From contig NZ_FNSF01000007.1 in NCBI RefSeq assembly GCF_900105455.1, forward strand, positions 124,001-188,000: 64,000 nt of DNA, written 5' to 3'. The stretch's first letter is position 1. The number at the start of each line of letters is the position of its first letter. Under the pieces are notes generated by a model. It was not told the DNA's origin. It was given only the letters and a program-made list of their open reading frames with translations, and did no database searches. Position numbers and translations under genes: made by a program. Origin of the DNA: Tenacibaculum sp. MAR_2009_124. GTDB lineage: Bacteria; Bacteroidota; Bacteroidia; Flavobacteriales; Flavobacteriaceae. Shown one piece after another: positions 16,374-26,089 of the stretch.

Positions 16374-17663
16374 ATGCAATTTGAAATTATTATTATTTTC
16401 TTTTCTGTGCTGTTTTCTGCATTTTTTTCAGGAATGGAAATAGCATTTGTGTCTGCAAATAAGCTTCATATTGAGTTAGAAAAAAAACGTGAGGGCTTTT
16501 TAGCTAAAGTTCTTAGAACTATCACAGAGAAATCATCAAGATTTATTACTACGATGCTTGTGGGTAATAATGTAGCTTTGGTGGTTTATAGTTATTTCAT
16601 GGGAGAGCTTTTAATCGAATGGTTTCAAATGTTCTTACCTTCTGAATATGTAATTCTGAATTACCTATTGGTAGATGCTAAATTACTGACGCAAACATTA
16701 ATTTCAACATTAGTGATTTTAGTAACCGCTGAGTTTTTACCAAAAGCGATTTTTAGAATTTATGCCAATGAAACGCTTAAAATTTTTGCAATTCCAGCCT
16801 ACTTTTTCTATTATATATTTTTTATCCCAACATGGATTACTAGTAAGATATCGGATTTTTTTCTAAATGTTTTGTTTAAAACCAAAGAAGATTCAGAACA
16901 GAAGGAATTTAGTAAGGAAGAATTAGGAAATTATATATCTGAGCAGTTAGATGGAGGAAATAATGAAGAAGAGGTTGATTCTGAAATTCATATTTTCCAA
17001 AACGCGCTGGAGTTCTATAAAGTGAAGGCACGTGAAATTATGGTGCCAAGAACTGAAATAATAGCGGTCGACATACATAGCACGGTAACTTATTTAGGTG
17101 AGCTTTTTATTGAAACAGGACTTTCAAAAATAATTGTTTATAAAAATTCCTTAGACGAGATTTTAGGATATGTCAATGCTTTCGAGTTGTTTAAAAAACC
17201 TCGAAGTATTAAATCTATTTTACTTCCTGTAGAATTTGTTCCAGAATCAATGATTAGTAATGATATTTTAAATTCTTTGATAAAAAAACGAAGAAGTATA
17301 GCGGTAGTGGTTGATGAGTATGGAGGTACTGCGGGTATTATAACAGTGGAAGATATTGTGGAGGAGTTATTTGGTGAAATTGAAGATGAACATGATAGTA
17401 TTGAACTTCTTGAAGAACAAATTGGTGATAAGGAATATCATTTTTCTGCTAGATTGGATGTCGATTACTTGAACGAAGAGTATGACTTGAATATTCCAGA
17501 GGAAGACGCTTATGAAACTTTAGGAGGATTTATTATAAATCATACCGAGAATATTCCTGAAAAAGACGAGGTTTTAATCATCGATAATTTTCAAATTAAA
17601 ATACTGAAAGTTAGTGCATCCAAAATCGATACAATAAGTTTCGAAGTGTTAATAGAGGAATAA
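16374..17663 (+). CDS. CNNM/CBS/CorC-domain membrane protein
   Basis: A 429-residue hemolysin C/CorC-type protein. An N-terminal DUF21 (CNNM) transmembrane domain spans about residues 1-190. A pair of CBS domains follows (about 200-330, with VPRTEIIAVD and VVDEYGGTAGIITVEDIVEELFGEI), then a CorC_HlyC domain at the C-terminus. The family is linked to Mg2+ or other divalent cation transport. GldE of the gliding machinery has the same architecture, but nothing here shows that this copy is GldE. It lies 14 nt after the small membrane gene in the same run. Confidence 0.85.
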   Translation: MQFEIIIIFFSVLFSAFFSGMEIAFVSANKLHIELEKKREGFLAKVLRTITEKSSRFITTMLVGNNVALVVYSYFMGELLIEWFQMFLPSEYVILNYLLVDAKLLTQTLISTLVILVTAEFLPKAIFRIYANETLKIFAIPAYFFYYIFFIPTWITSKISDFFLNVLFKTKEDSEQKEFSKEELGNYISEQLDGGNNEEEVDSEIHIFQNALEFYKVKAREIMVPRTEIIAVDIHSTVTYLGELFIETGLSKIIVYKNSLDEILGYVNAFELFKKPRSIKSILLPVEFVPESMISNDILNSLIKKRRSIAVVVDEYGGTAGIITVEDIVEELFGEIEDEHDSIELLEEQIGDKEYHFSARLDVDYLNEEYDLNIPEEDAYETLGGFIINHTENIPEKDEVLIIDNFQIKILKVSASKIDTISFEVLIEE

Positions 17664-17706
17664 GCGCTATTATAAGAAAAACTACCTTAAAACAGCCAAA
17701 AAAACG

Positions 17707-17737
17707 TTGCATTATTAAATGTGAAATTGTATTTTCG
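17707..17737 (+). promoter_or_regulatory. Probable promoter of the ppiD-like gene
   Basis: TTG (17707-17709), 20 nt, then TATTTTCG (17730-17737) differ from TTG-N19-TAnnTTTG by one base in the -7 box and one base of spacing. It lies 27 nt before the ATG. Confidence 0.45.
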
Positions 17738-17763
17738 CCCCTGTTAATTAAATAAAATGACGT

Positions 17764-19884
17764 ATGGCAATTTTATCGAAGATTAGAGAACGCTCAATGT
17801 TCTTGATACTTGTTGTTGGTTTGGCGCTCTTTGCATTTGTGTTAGACCCATCTACTATTTCAGATTTTTTCAATTCAACCAAAGTAAATGATATTGGATC
17901 CGTGAACGGTGAAACAATATCACGTCAAGAGTTTTCTGACGCTTTAGAAGCATACAAGCAAAATTCAGGTGGTAGAGTTTCTGAAATGCAAGCAGCAAAA
18001 AATGTATGGAATAGCTTATTACGTCAAAAAATTTATGAAGCTCAATTAGAAAATGCAGGTATAACTGTTGGTGAAGCAGATATCATGAATGCTTTAATAG
18101 AGTCTTCTGGTGTTCAAAACCAAGAGAGATTTCAAACAGAAGGTATTTTTGATAGGTCTAAGTTCACTGAGTTTTTAGCAACTATCAAAGAAGCGAATGG
18201 AGACGAGTGGAGAGCTTGGCAAGGTTATATGGGATCTCTTAAAAGCAATTTAGAGAAAACAACATATGATAACTTGGTAACTTCTGGTTTAGGAGCTTCT
18301 TTGAAAGAAGGTGAAAACAAGTACCTTACTGAAAACACTAAAATTTCTGGTAAATATGTTTACGCTCCTTATACATTAATAGCGGATAGTTTAGTTACTG
18401 TAACGAAAGGCGATGTTAAGAAGTATATAGAATCACACGCTTCTGATTATGAAGTAGAGGCTTCAAGAGATGTTAAATTTGTGAAATTCGATATCAAACC
18501 TACTTCAGAAGATGAAGCAGTAATAGAAAAGAATGTTGCTTCATTTATTGAAGATTCTGAAAAGAATGGAATAAAAGCAATTGGATTAAAAAATACAACT
18601 GATTATTCTGAATTTTTCGACGAAAATGATTCGGATGTAGCTTATGATGATAAGTTCCAATTTAAAGTTCAAGTACCTCAGGTAATCGCGGATAAATTAT
18701 TTGAAGGGAAACAGGGAGATGTATTTGGACCTTATAAAGATGGGAACTTCTTCAAATTATCAAAAATTACCGAAGTAACTCAATTACCTGATTCAGCTCA
18801 GGCAAGACATATTTTAGTTCCTTTCGTTGGAGCTTCAAGTGCTGATCCATCAATAACAAGAACCGAAGAAGAAGCTAAGGTATTAGCCGATAGTTTAATG
18901 GCAGCTGTAAAACAGTCTCCTTCGAAGTTTGCTGATTTAGCAAAGGATTTTTCTTCTGATAAAGGTTCGGCTTCTAAAGGTGGTTTTTACGATTGGTTCG
19001 GTTATAATAGAATGGTAACTGAATTTAGAGATTTCGTATTTAAAGGAAAGAAAAATGATATTGGTGTTGTAAAAACAGTTTTTGGTTTTCACGTGATTAG
19101 AACCGAAGATCAAAAGAACTTTCAACCTGTATTAAAATTAGCAACTTTCGGTAAAGAGATCGTAGCTTCTGAAGCAACAGAAAACACCATTTACCAAGGA
19201 GCGGAGTTATTTTCTCAGGATTTGGCAAACGGTAAGAGTTATGATGAAGTATTGAAAGAAAAGAGTTTAAAATCGTTACCAGCAGTTGGATTAAAGGCTT
19301 TAGACGAGAATGTTCCTGGTTTAGGAAATGAAAGAGATATCATCACTTGGGCATTTGAAAAGGATGTGAAAGTAGGAGATTACAAACGTTTTGATATAGA
19401 AGGAGGATATGCTGTTGCCGTTTTAACAAATAAAACATCAAAAGGATTAATGTCTGTAGATAAGGCTACTGCCTCAATAAGACCAATTTTAGTAAAAGAA
19501 AAGAAAGCTAAAATGTTAGAGGATAAAATGACCGGATCTACTTTAGAAGATATCGCTAAAAATGCTGGTCAGACAGTAAGAAATGCGAACAAAGTTAATT
19601 TGCAATCGCCTACATTAGCAGGAGTTGGTTATGAACCAAAGATTATTGGAGCTATGTTAAGCGCAAAAGAGAATACGATGTTTAACAATGTTGTTGGAGA
19701 TAGAGGAGTGTTTGCTTTTTCTGTTGAATCAAAAGAATTACCAACGGCTTTACCGAATTACGATACGTATAGAAAGAGATTGGCTAACGATCGTAAGAAT
19801 AAATCATTCCAAATTTTTGAGGCGATTAAGAAAGCTTCTGAAATTGAAGATAACGTAGGTAATTTCTACGGTATTCAGCAATAA
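17764..19884 (+). CDS. PpiD/SurA-like peptidyl-prolyl isomerase (periplasmic chaperone)
   Basis: A 706-residue inner-membrane-anchored foldase. A single N-terminal transmembrane helix (about 12-28) is followed by a SurA_N-like helical domain (about 40-200). One parvulin (PpiC) domain lies at about 346-450, with ARHILVPF, FADLAKDFSSDKGSASKGG and FGFHVIRTED. The long C-terminal region is helical. It probably helps fold outer-membrane and T9SS cargo. An intrinsic terminator follows at once. Confidence 0.88.
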   Translation: MAILSKIRERSMFLILVVGLALFAFVLDPSTISDFFNSTKVNDIGSVNGETISRQEFSDALEAYKQNSGGRVSEMQAAKNVWNSLLRQKIYEAQLENAGITVGEADIMNALIESSGVQNQERFQTEGIFDRSKFTEFLATIKEANGDEWRAWQGYMGSLKSNLEKTTYDNLVTSGLGASLKEGENKYLTENTKISGKYVYAPYTLIADSLVTVTKGDVKKYIESHASDYEVEASRDVKFVKFDIKPTSEDEAVIEKNVASFIEDSEKNGIKAIGLKNTTDYSEFFDENDSDVAYDDKFQFKVQVPQVIADKLFEGKQGDVFGPYKDGNFFKLSKITEVTQLPDSAQARHILVPFVGASSADPSITRTEEEAKVLADSLMAAVKQSPSKFADLAKDFSSDKGSASKGGFYDWFGYNRMVTEFRDFVFKGKKNDIGVVKTVFGFHVIRTEDQKNFQPVLKLATFGKEIVASEATENTIYQGAELFSQDLANGKSYDEVLKEKSLKSLPAVGLKALDENVPGLGNERDIITWAFEKDVKVGDYKRFDIEGGYAVAVLTNKTSKGLMSVDKATASIRPILVKEKKAKMLEDKMTGSTLEDIAKNAGQTVRNANKVNLQSPTLAGVGYEPKIIGAMLSAKENTMFNNVVGDRGVFAFSVESKELPTALPNYDTYRKRLANDRKNKSFQIFEAIKKASEIEDNVGNFYGIQQ

Positions 19885-19912
19885 GAAAGGAATTTAAAAG
19901 ACCATATGAAGC

Positions 19913-19945
19913 AAAAAGCCCGAGAGTAATCTCGGGCTTTTTTTA
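19913..19945 (+). terminator. Terminator after the ppiD-like gene
   Basis: A perfect 12-bp hairpin (aaaagcccgaga, gtaa loop, tctcgggctttt) is followed by T. Its AT flanks would also serve the opposite strand, towards which the lipase gene runs. Confidence 0.88.
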
Positions 19946-20040
19946 CACTAATTGTGATTCTAAACACTCTACTATTTATATCTTAAGTTTCTTTAAATTC
20001 TTAGTTTCGTAATAGTCAATGGCTTTTTAAATAGCTAAAA

Positions 20041-21858
20041 TTATTGCTTAACTATTTTAAAGCTTTTTAGTTTTCCGTTTAAATCTACCTGTACGATATA
20101 TAGTCCTGAATGTAATTCCTCAACATTAACCTCGAAATTTTTAGAACGAATTTCTTCAGTTCTTTCAATTACTTTCTGACCATTTAAGTTAAATACATTA
20201 ATTCGATAATTAGTAGCTGTATTGTAATTCTCGAAGCCAGTGAGATTAAATTTCAAATAGTGTTCAACCAAAGTGTTCTGTAGTTGTAAAGTTAATTTAT
20301 TGGTTGATTGTATGGTTGTTTTGTTGGCAAATGAGGAAATGTCTAACTTCCCTACGGTAAATCCTGATATAATATTTCTTTTAAAATCTTCATGATTAGC
20401 TGAAATATATACACTGTATGAACCGTTGTCGAAAACGGAAGTGTCAAGAACAAAGCTTTCGCTATTCTCATTATAATCTAATGTTTTTATAAAGGTATTG
20501 CCAGTTATTTTGTTGCCTGCTAAATCTGCTGTTTTCGATATTACAGCCGAAATGTTTGTTGCATGAATAGGGTTTTTTGTATTAACGAAATTTACCCTAA
20601 TAAGGTTTGATGAGTGATCATGATTATAGATCATTTTAACGCCATTCGGTTGGTGTAAATAGGCAACATATTTAGAGTTCGAAGAAATATCAATCTTATT
20701 ATTTTCTGATAAAAGATTGTAAGAACTAACATGATTATTAATATCGTTTGACTTCTTGGAACAAATGAATTTATTTTCTGAAAGAGAACTATTATTCGAT
20801 TTTAGCTTAAATGAGCTCTTTTTACTGGGATGAAAAACAACTAAACGTGCTTTTGAATTATCTATATCTAATGTTAATTGATCATAACTGTTTTCTGAAT
20901 GTACTATTTGATAGTCGCTTGATATTTCAGATTCTTTATGAGAGTTTCCTTTTCTATTAATAGCGTTTCTAGGCGAGTTTCCTGACAGAATGGGCTCTAT
21001 ATAGTTCCATACGTATTGACCCAAAGCAACGTCGATATGATCAAGCCTAAGTTCGTTTTTATTAAACAAAAAGTTACCATTTGGTCTTAGAGTACTATTG
21101 TAAGAGGCAACACCATCGTTTGTACCTTCTCTTGTATATAAAATAGCACCACTAGTAAACATTAAAGGAGCCAGAATCGTATGACCACTAGCAAATCCTG
21201 AACCTCCAATTATATAGAATTTATCGGGTTCGTTATTGGGGTGATTATCGAAATAGGGTCGAACAATATTTCTACAATAATAGGTTGTTGATGTGGCACT
21301 GCCTTCATTGAGGCCAGTATGACGCCATATCCAATTAAACCACCACTGTTGAGAGAGATCTGCTAAATAGGTTCCCCAGTAGGGAGTTCCTAAAGCAAAT
21401 ACTTTATTTACCTTATTACTTTTATTATATGCATACATAGCAACTTCACTGGCTTTACCACCATTACTATGTGCAACAATGTTCAGATTATTAACATTGT
21501 ATTTATTACATATTATATCAATAGATTCGGCCAATAACTGTCCGTTTTTCCACATACCTTCTCCTCGAGTTGTGGCAACAAATACCACCTGATAGCCAGC
21601 ATTATAAGCTTCTTGATAAAACGTATTATTCGTGAAGAAAAGTTGGTTTAAGTCTATATATCCATGATTGAATAGAATAACTTTTCCATTAAAGTTATTG
21701 GGAACTGCACCATAATGAATGGTAGAGTGTATTAAAGGACCAATAAATAATGAACTTAAATTGTCGGGAGTTGGAAGTTGTTTTTCATGAAAGTTTTGAG
21801 AAAACAATATATTCGAATAGAAAATAAGAATAAATAGTTTCAATAATTTTAATTTCAT
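20041..21858 (-). CDS. Secreted lipase-like alpha/beta hydrolase with T9SS sorting domain
   Basis: A 605-residue exported protein with a signal peptide (about 1-20, ending LFSQ). The alpha/beta-hydrolase domain (about 55-310) has the oxyanion-side FNHGYIDL and the nucleophile elbow AHSNGG with S131, followed by LGTPYWGTYLADL, as in PGAP1/LipA-type lipases. The linker region (310-515) contains beta-sandwich sequence. The last 85 residues (INVFNLNGQKVI...GLYIVQVDLNGKLKSFKIVKQ) are a type A T9SS C-terminal sorting domain. It is therefore probably released to, or fixed on, the cell surface. It is a monocistronic gene and its substrate is not determined. Confidence 0.82.
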   Translation of the reverse strand: MKLKLLKLFILIFYSNILFSQNFHEKQLPTPDNLSSLFIGPLIHSTIHYGAVPNNFNGKVILFNHGYIDLNQLFFTNNTFYQEAYNAGYQVVFVATTRGEGMWKNGQLLAESIDIICNKYNVNNLNIVAHSNGGKASEVAMYAYNKSNKVNKVFALGTPYWGTYLADLSQQWWFNWIWRHTGLNEGSATSTTYYCRNIVRPYFDNHPNNEPDKFYIIGGSGFASGHTILAPLMFTSGAILYTREGTNDGVASYNSTLRPNGNFLFNKNELRLDHIDVALGQYVWNYIEPILSGNSPRNAINRKGNSHKESEISSDYQIVHSENSYDQLTLDIDNSKARLVVFHPSKKSSFKLKSNNSSLSENKFICSKKSNDINNHVSSYNLLSENNKIDISSNSKYVAYLHQPNGVKMIYNHDHSSNLIRVNFVNTKNPIHATNISAVISKTADLAGNKITGNTFIKTLDYNENSESFVLDTSVFDNGSYSVYISANHEDFKRNIISGFTVGKLDISSFANKTTIQSTNKLTLQLQNTLVEHYLKFNLTGFENYNTATNYRINVFNLNGQKVIERTEEIRSKNFEVNVEELHSGLYIVQVDLNGKLKSFKIVKQ

Positions 21859-21963
21859 TGTAAGGAGGGTTTTTAATTGGAAATTAAATTATCGAAAAAA
21901 AACAGGACTAACCTTGTGAATTTTAAAGTTTTATGGTTTTTATTTTGATAATAATACAAAATG

Positions 21964-21994
21964 AAAAAGCGGCTCCAATTTCTGGAGCCGCTTT
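21964..21994 (-). terminator. Terminator of lpdA
   Basis: A long GC-rich hairpin (aaaagcggctcca / tggagccgctttt, loop of about 4-5 nt) lies 26 nt beyond the lpdA stop and runs into T on the minus strand. Confidence 0.88.
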
Positions 21995-22019
21995 TAATAT
22001 CATATAATGTCTGTTATTC

Positions 22020-23420
22020 TTAAGCGTTTAAAGGCTTTCCATCCCAAGCAGCTTTTGCCGCTTCTTTAATTGCTTCTGAATAAGTAGGATGTCCATGACA
22101 TATTCTAGCAATATCTTCTGCAGAAGCTCTAAATTCCATCGCTACTGCCATTTCCATAATTAAGTCAGCAGCACGGGCTCCAACAATATGTACACCTAAT
22201 ACTTCATCAGTAGTTTTATCAGCCAAAACTTTTACAAAACCATCCAAATCTCCACTAGCACGAGATCTTCCTAACGCGCGCATTGAAAATTTACCAGCTT
22301 TATACTCGATCCCTGCATCTTTTAGCTCTTGTTCAGTTTTACCTACAGCGGCAACTTCAGGCCAAGTATATACAATACCAGGAATTAAATTATAATCAAT
22401 ATGAGGTTTTTGACCAGCTAAGTATTCAGCAACAACAACTCCTTCCTCTTCAGCTTTATGAGCTAACATTGCTCCTTTAACCACATCACCGATAGCATAA
22501 ATAGTACTAACATTTGTTTGTAAGTGGTCGTTTACTTCTACTTGCCCTCTTTCAGATACTTTTACACCTGCCTTTTCAAGAGCCAATCCATCGGTATATG
22601 GGCGACGTCCAACAGCTACTAAACAGTAATCTCCGTTGAATGTAACTTCCTCACCTTTTTTATTTGTAGCTTTCACAATAACCTCGTCTCCATTTCTTTC
22701 AACAGAAGTTACTCCATGACTTACATTAAACTTAACACCTTGTTTCTTTAAAACTTTTGTCAATTCTTTAGAAACATCTTTATCCATTGTAGGAGTAATC
22801 GTAGGCGCATATTCAATTACGGTAACATTCGCTCCTAATCTTTTATAAACTGAACCTAATTCAAGTCCAATAACACCACCACCAATAACTAATAAATGTT
22901 TAGGAACTTCTTTTAATTTTAAAGCTTCAGTTGAAGTGATAATGCGTTCTTTATCAATGGTGATAAAAGGTAAAGAAGATGGTTTTGAACCAGTAGCAAT
23001 TATAATATTGGTACCTTCAATAACTTCTGAAGATCCATCGGTTTTCGTAATTTTTACGTGAGTTGCATCTTCAAATGAACCAAGACCTTCATATACTTCA
23101 ATGTTGTTCTTATCCATTAAGTATTTGATACCTCCAGTAGTTTGTTCAACTACAGAAGCTTTTCGTCCAACCATTTTTGAAAAATCGAAAGTAGGTTTCT
23201 CAACAGAAATTCCATGCTCTTCAAAATGATGAACTGCATCATAATAATGATGAGAAGAATCTAATAAAGCTTTTGAAGGAATACATCCAACATTTAAACA
23301 AGTTCCACCTAAAGTCGAATATTTTTCGATAATAGCAACTTTAGACCCTAATTGAGCAGCTCTGATTGCAGAAATATATCCACCAGGACCAGAACCAATA
23401 ACGATTAAATCGTATTTCAT
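22020..23420 (-). CDS. lpdA: Dihydrolipoyl dehydrogenase (E3)
   Basis: A flavoprotein that reoxidises dihydrolipoamide in the pyruvate and 2-oxoglutarate dehydrogenase and glycine cleavage systems. The 466 residues begin with the FAD motif VIGSGPGGYISAIRAAQLG. The redox disulfide is C41/C46 in GGTCLNVGCIPSKALL. The NAD motif VIGGGVIGLELGSVY is near residue 185. The catalytic His-Glu pair lies in HGHPTYSEAIKEA at the C-terminus. It stands alone, away from E1/E2 genes, so it may serve several complexes. Confidence 0.96.
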   Translation of the reverse strand: MKYDLIVIGSGPGGYISAIRAAQLGSKVAIIEKYSTLGGTCLNVGCIPSKALLDSSHHYYDAVHHFEEHGISVEKPTFDFSKMVGRKASVVEQTTGGIKYLMDKNNIEVYEGLGSFEDATHVKITKTDGSSEVIEGTNIIIATGSKPSSLPFITIDKERIITSTEALKLKEVPKHLLVIGGGVIGLELGSVYKRLGANVTVIEYAPTITPTMDKDVSKELTKVLKKQGVKFNVSHGVTSVERNGDEVIVKATNKKGEEVTFNGDYCLVAVGRRPYTDGLALEKAGVKVSERGQVEVNDHLQTNVSTIYAIGDVVKGAMLAHKAEEEGVVVAEYLAGQKPHIDYNLIPGIVYTWPEVAAVGKTEQELKDAGIEYKAGKFSMRALGRSRASGDLDGFVKVLADKTTDEVLGVHIVGARAADLIMEMAVAMEFRASAEDIARICHGHPTYSEAIKEAAKAAWDGKPLNA

Positions 23421-23476
23421 TTTTATGCGTTTTTAAAAGCGTGCAGCTTAGATTATTTAGTTCTTTTTAAGAAGCA

Positions 23477-23484
23477 CAAATGTA
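23477..23484 (-). promoter_or_regulatory. -7 box upstream of lpdA
   Basis: On the minus strand, TACATTTG (23484-23477) fits TAnnTTTG, 57 nt before the lpdA ATG. No TTG is seen at the expected distance upstream. The remaining sequence up to 23682 holds no gene or strong hairpin. Confidence 0.35.
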
Positions 23485-23682
23485 CGATTATTTGTGATAT
23501 TATACCTTTATACTAAAGAATTACTATTTTTAGAGAGCAAAAACAAACAGAATAAAATCGTCATGTTTAAAATCGTTATCATACCAGTTATTTCAATTGG
23601 TAAATGGTAGTATTAATATAAAGTAAACGTTATTTTAAACTTGAGGAATTAAAATTAAGTACGTAACAAAAATAATAGAGAA

Positions 23683-24153
23683 ATGAGTATACTAAAAAAA
23701 GTAGGGGTAGTAGCACTAGGAGGGGTATTAATAGCACAGTTCTTTCAACCAGAGCAAAATTTAGGTGAGTATGAAAGTGTAAAAGTTTTTTTAGCGGAAA
23801 CTAAAACGAGTGCAGAAGTGGAAACAATACTTAAAAAAGCATGTTTTGATTGCCACAGTGCGAAAACAAATTATCCATGGTATGGGAAAATTACACCTAT
23901 AAATTATTGGATGGCGCATCATGTCGAAGAAGGAAGAGAACATCTTGATTTTTCTAACTGGAGCAATTATAGTTTAAAAAAGAAAGAACATAAAATGGAT
24001 GAAGTTCATGAAGAGGTTGAAGAAAAGCATATGCCGTTAAAGTCATACACAATTACCCATGGAGACGCTAAGTTAACAGAGGAAGAAATTAAAACGTTGG
24101 TCAATTGGGGGAAAACAGTTCAGGGAGAATATAAAATGATTTTAGAGAAATAG
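23683..24153 (+). CDS. Haem-binding domain protein (single c-type CxxCH)
   Basis: A 156-residue exported protein with an N-terminal hydrophobic anchor (about 7-21). Its haem-attachment motif CFDCH gives C54, C57 and H58, followed by the family block SAKTNYPWYGKITPINYWMAHH. This is the Haem_bd family found in Bacteroidota, usually a small membrane-bound or periplasmic cytochrome of unclear electron partner. The C-terminal part is charged and ends in a helix (TEEEIKTLVNWGKTVQ). It is monocistronic. The 157 nt that follow contain no obvious terminator. Confidence 0.85.
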   Translation: MSILKKVGVVALGGVLIAQFFQPEQNLGEYESVKVFLAETKTSAEVETILKKACFDCHSAKTNYPWYGKITPINYWMAHHVEEGREHLDFSNWSNYSLKKKEHKMDEVHEEVEEKHMPLKSYTITHGDAKLTEEEIKTLVNWGKTVQGEYKMILEK

Positions 24154-24310
24154 TATCATTAAATATATTTTAGAGTTGTGGAAAACAAAGTACCTTTGAT
24201 GTGTTATTTAAAGGTTCATAAAAAGGTGCTGTAGAACCAGGAGTTACCTTGGAATTCTTTAGGACCTTTAAATTAGAAAGGAATACGATAAATTTATATA
24301 CGAAAGGTTA

Positions 24311-25546
24311 TTGAAAAAGCACATTGTAATAATTGGGTATGTTTGGGTTGAACCCAATTCTTCAGCAGCAGGAAGCAGAATGCTTCAACTAATAGAAATA
24401 TTTTTGAAGAATAAGTATTCTGTTACTTTTGCATGCCCCGCTCAAAAAACAGAACGATCAATAGATTTAAATGAATTAGGTGTAAAAGAGGAGGGAATTA
24501 CGTTAAACTCCTCTTCTTTTGATAATTTTATTAAGGAAGAATCCCCTTCTATCGTAATGTTTGATAGGTTTATGATGGAAGAACAATTCGGATGGAGGGT
24601 AACTGAAAACTGCGCGAAATCCTTGAAAATTCTTGATACAGAAGATTTACATTGTTTAAGAAAAGTGCGTCATCAGGCTTTTAAAAAGCAAAGAGAATTT
24701 GAACTTTCAGAATTGTTAAGTTCAGATTTGGCTAAAAGAGAAATTGCTTCAATATTAAGATGTGATGTCTCATTGATTATTTCTGAGTACGAAATAAAAC
24801 TACTAAAGGAAGTTTTCAAGATTGATGAAAAACTATATATCCATTTACCTTTTTTACTCAATAAACTTGAACCAAATCATGTAGATCATTGGCTTTCTTA
24901 CAATAATAGAGTTGATTTTGTTTTTATTGGTAACTATTTACATGCTCCGAATGTGAATGCGGTTGTGGAATTAAAGAAGAGAATATGGCCTTTGATTAGA
25001 AAAGAGTTACAAAATGTGCAATTACATATTTATGGAGCTTATCCACCTGATCATATTTTACAAATGAATAATGCTAAAGAAGGCTTTATAGTAAAAGGAG
25101 CAGTTGACAATGCTTTAGCAGTAATTGAGAAAGCTAAAGTAATGTTGGCTCCGTTAATGTTTGGAGCGGGTATTAAAGGAAAACTAACAGATGCTATGTT
25201 AGTAGGAACTCCAAGTGTAACTACCGAGATAGGCGCAGAAGGGATGAGAGGGCATTTACCATGGAATGGATTCATTGAAAACGATAGTGCTGATTTTGCG
25301 ATAAAGTCGGTGAAATTGTATACGGACAATCAATTATGGAAAGAAAAACAAGGGAATGCAATTGAGATTATAAATTCAATATACGATAAAGAAAAACTAG
25401 AAATAAGGTTTAGTGAAGAAATAGAGAATAGATTGTTACATCTTGATGCTTATAGGAACAACAATTTTATAGGGAGTCTTTTGAATTTTGAAACCATACG
25501 AGCAACCAAATACATGAGTAAATGGATTGAAGAGAAGAATAAATAA
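24311..25546 (+). CDS. Glycosyltransferase, GT-B fold (group 1-like)
   Basis: A 411-residue cytoplasmic protein. The N-terminal Rossmann half starts KKHIVIIGYVW and has SSAAGSRMLQLI. The C-terminal half carries the donor-binding block APLMFGAGIKGKLTDAMLVGTPSVTTEIGAEGM (about 280-315), typical of GT4-like transferases. The start appears to be TTG at 24311, because no ATG exists that keeps the conserved first strand. The sugar and acceptor are unknown. It is not within a recognisable polysaccharide cluster, as its neighbours are a cytochrome and merC. Confidence 0.78.
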   Translation: MKKHIVIIGYVWVEPNSSAAGSRMLQLIEIFLKNKYSVTFACPAQKTERSIDLNELGVKEEGITLNSSSFDNFIKEESPSIVMFDRFMMEEQFGWRVTENCAKSLKILDTEDLHCLRKVRHQAFKKQREFELSELLSSDLAKREIASILRCDVSLIISEYEIKLLKEVFKIDEKLYIHLPFLLNKLEPNHVDHWLSYNNRVDFVFIGNYLHAPNVNAVVELKKRIWPLIRKELQNVQLHIYGAYPPDHILQMNNAKEGFIVKGAVDNALAVIEKAKVMLAPLMFGAGIKGKLTDAMLVGTPSVTTEIGAEGMRGHLPWNGFIENDSADFAIKSVKLYTDNQLWKEKQGNAIEIINSIYDKEKLEIRFSEEIENRLLHLDAYRNNNFIGSLLNFETIRATKYMSKWIEEKNK

Positions 25547-25572
25547 ATAGTGGTTCTTTTTTAAAATAGTAA

Positions 25573-25592
25573 TATATTTGCAACTTAGTTGC
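25573..25592 (+). promoter_or_regulatory. -7 box with overlapping palindromic operator (merC)
   Basis: TATATTTG (25573-25580) matches the -7 box, and the perfect palindrome GCAACTTAGTTGC (25580-25592) begins on its last base. A repressor bound here would block initiation. The same layout occurs at 33876-33897. The palindrome resembles Fur/Zur-family operators. Confidence 0.6.
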
Positions 25593-25606
25593 GTTAAAAT
25601 ATTATT

Positions 25607-25999
25607 ATGATCCGGAAACTTACTATCGACTCTAATAACATTGGGATAATTAGTTCATCTTTATGTTTTGTACATTGTTTAGCTACACCATTTCTTTTTT
25701 TGGCAAAAACATGTTCAGTAACTTGTTGTGAGTCCAGCCCAGTATGGTGGAGATTAATTGATTTTTCATTTTTATTGGTTTCTTTTTATGCAGTGTATTC
25801 TGCATCTAAAAGTACGAGTAAAAACTGGATTAAAGTTGCTCTTTATTTAACATGGATTGTATTGTTTGCAATTATCTTAAATGAGTACTTTCATTTTATA
25901 CCTTTATTTGAAGAGGCAATTTATTTACCATCTTTTTTATTAATAGGCTTGCATTTTCATAACAAAAAACATTGTAAAGATGATAATTGCAATGTTTAA
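25607..25999 (+). CDS. MerC-domain membrane protein
   Basis: A 130-residue protein with four predicted membrane helices. Cys residues cluster in the first half (C20 and C24 in LCFVHC; C36, C40 and C41 in TCSVTCC), and the tail is His/Cys-rich (HFHNKKHCKDDNC). MerC proteins carry mercury in resistance operons, but no other mer gene is present. In Bacteroidota, stand-alone MerC-domain genes are often linked with zinc or other metal regulons, and the upstream palindrome points the same way. The gene converges on the ABC transporter operon across a shared terminator. Confidence 0.78.
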   Translation: MIRKLTIDSNNIGIISSSLCFVHCLATPFLFLAKTCSVTCCESSPVWWRLIDFSFLLVSFYAVYSASKSTSKNWIKVALYLTWIVLFAIILNEYFHFIPLFEEAIYLPSFLLIGLHFHNKKHCKDDNCNV

Positions 26000-26018
26000 G
26001 GAATTATTCACAATAAAA

Positions 26019-26052
26019 AAAACACCCGTTATTTGATTAACGGGTGTTTTCT
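26019..26052. terminator. Bidirectional terminator between merC and the ABC operon
   Basis: A hairpin (aacacccgtta / taacgggtgtt) is flanked by A on the left and T on the right, so each strand reads a stem followed by a T tract. It lies between convergent genes. Confidence 0.85.
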
Positions 26053-26089
26053 ATTTTAGAATCATTTTGAAGGTTATTTATTCCAAAGA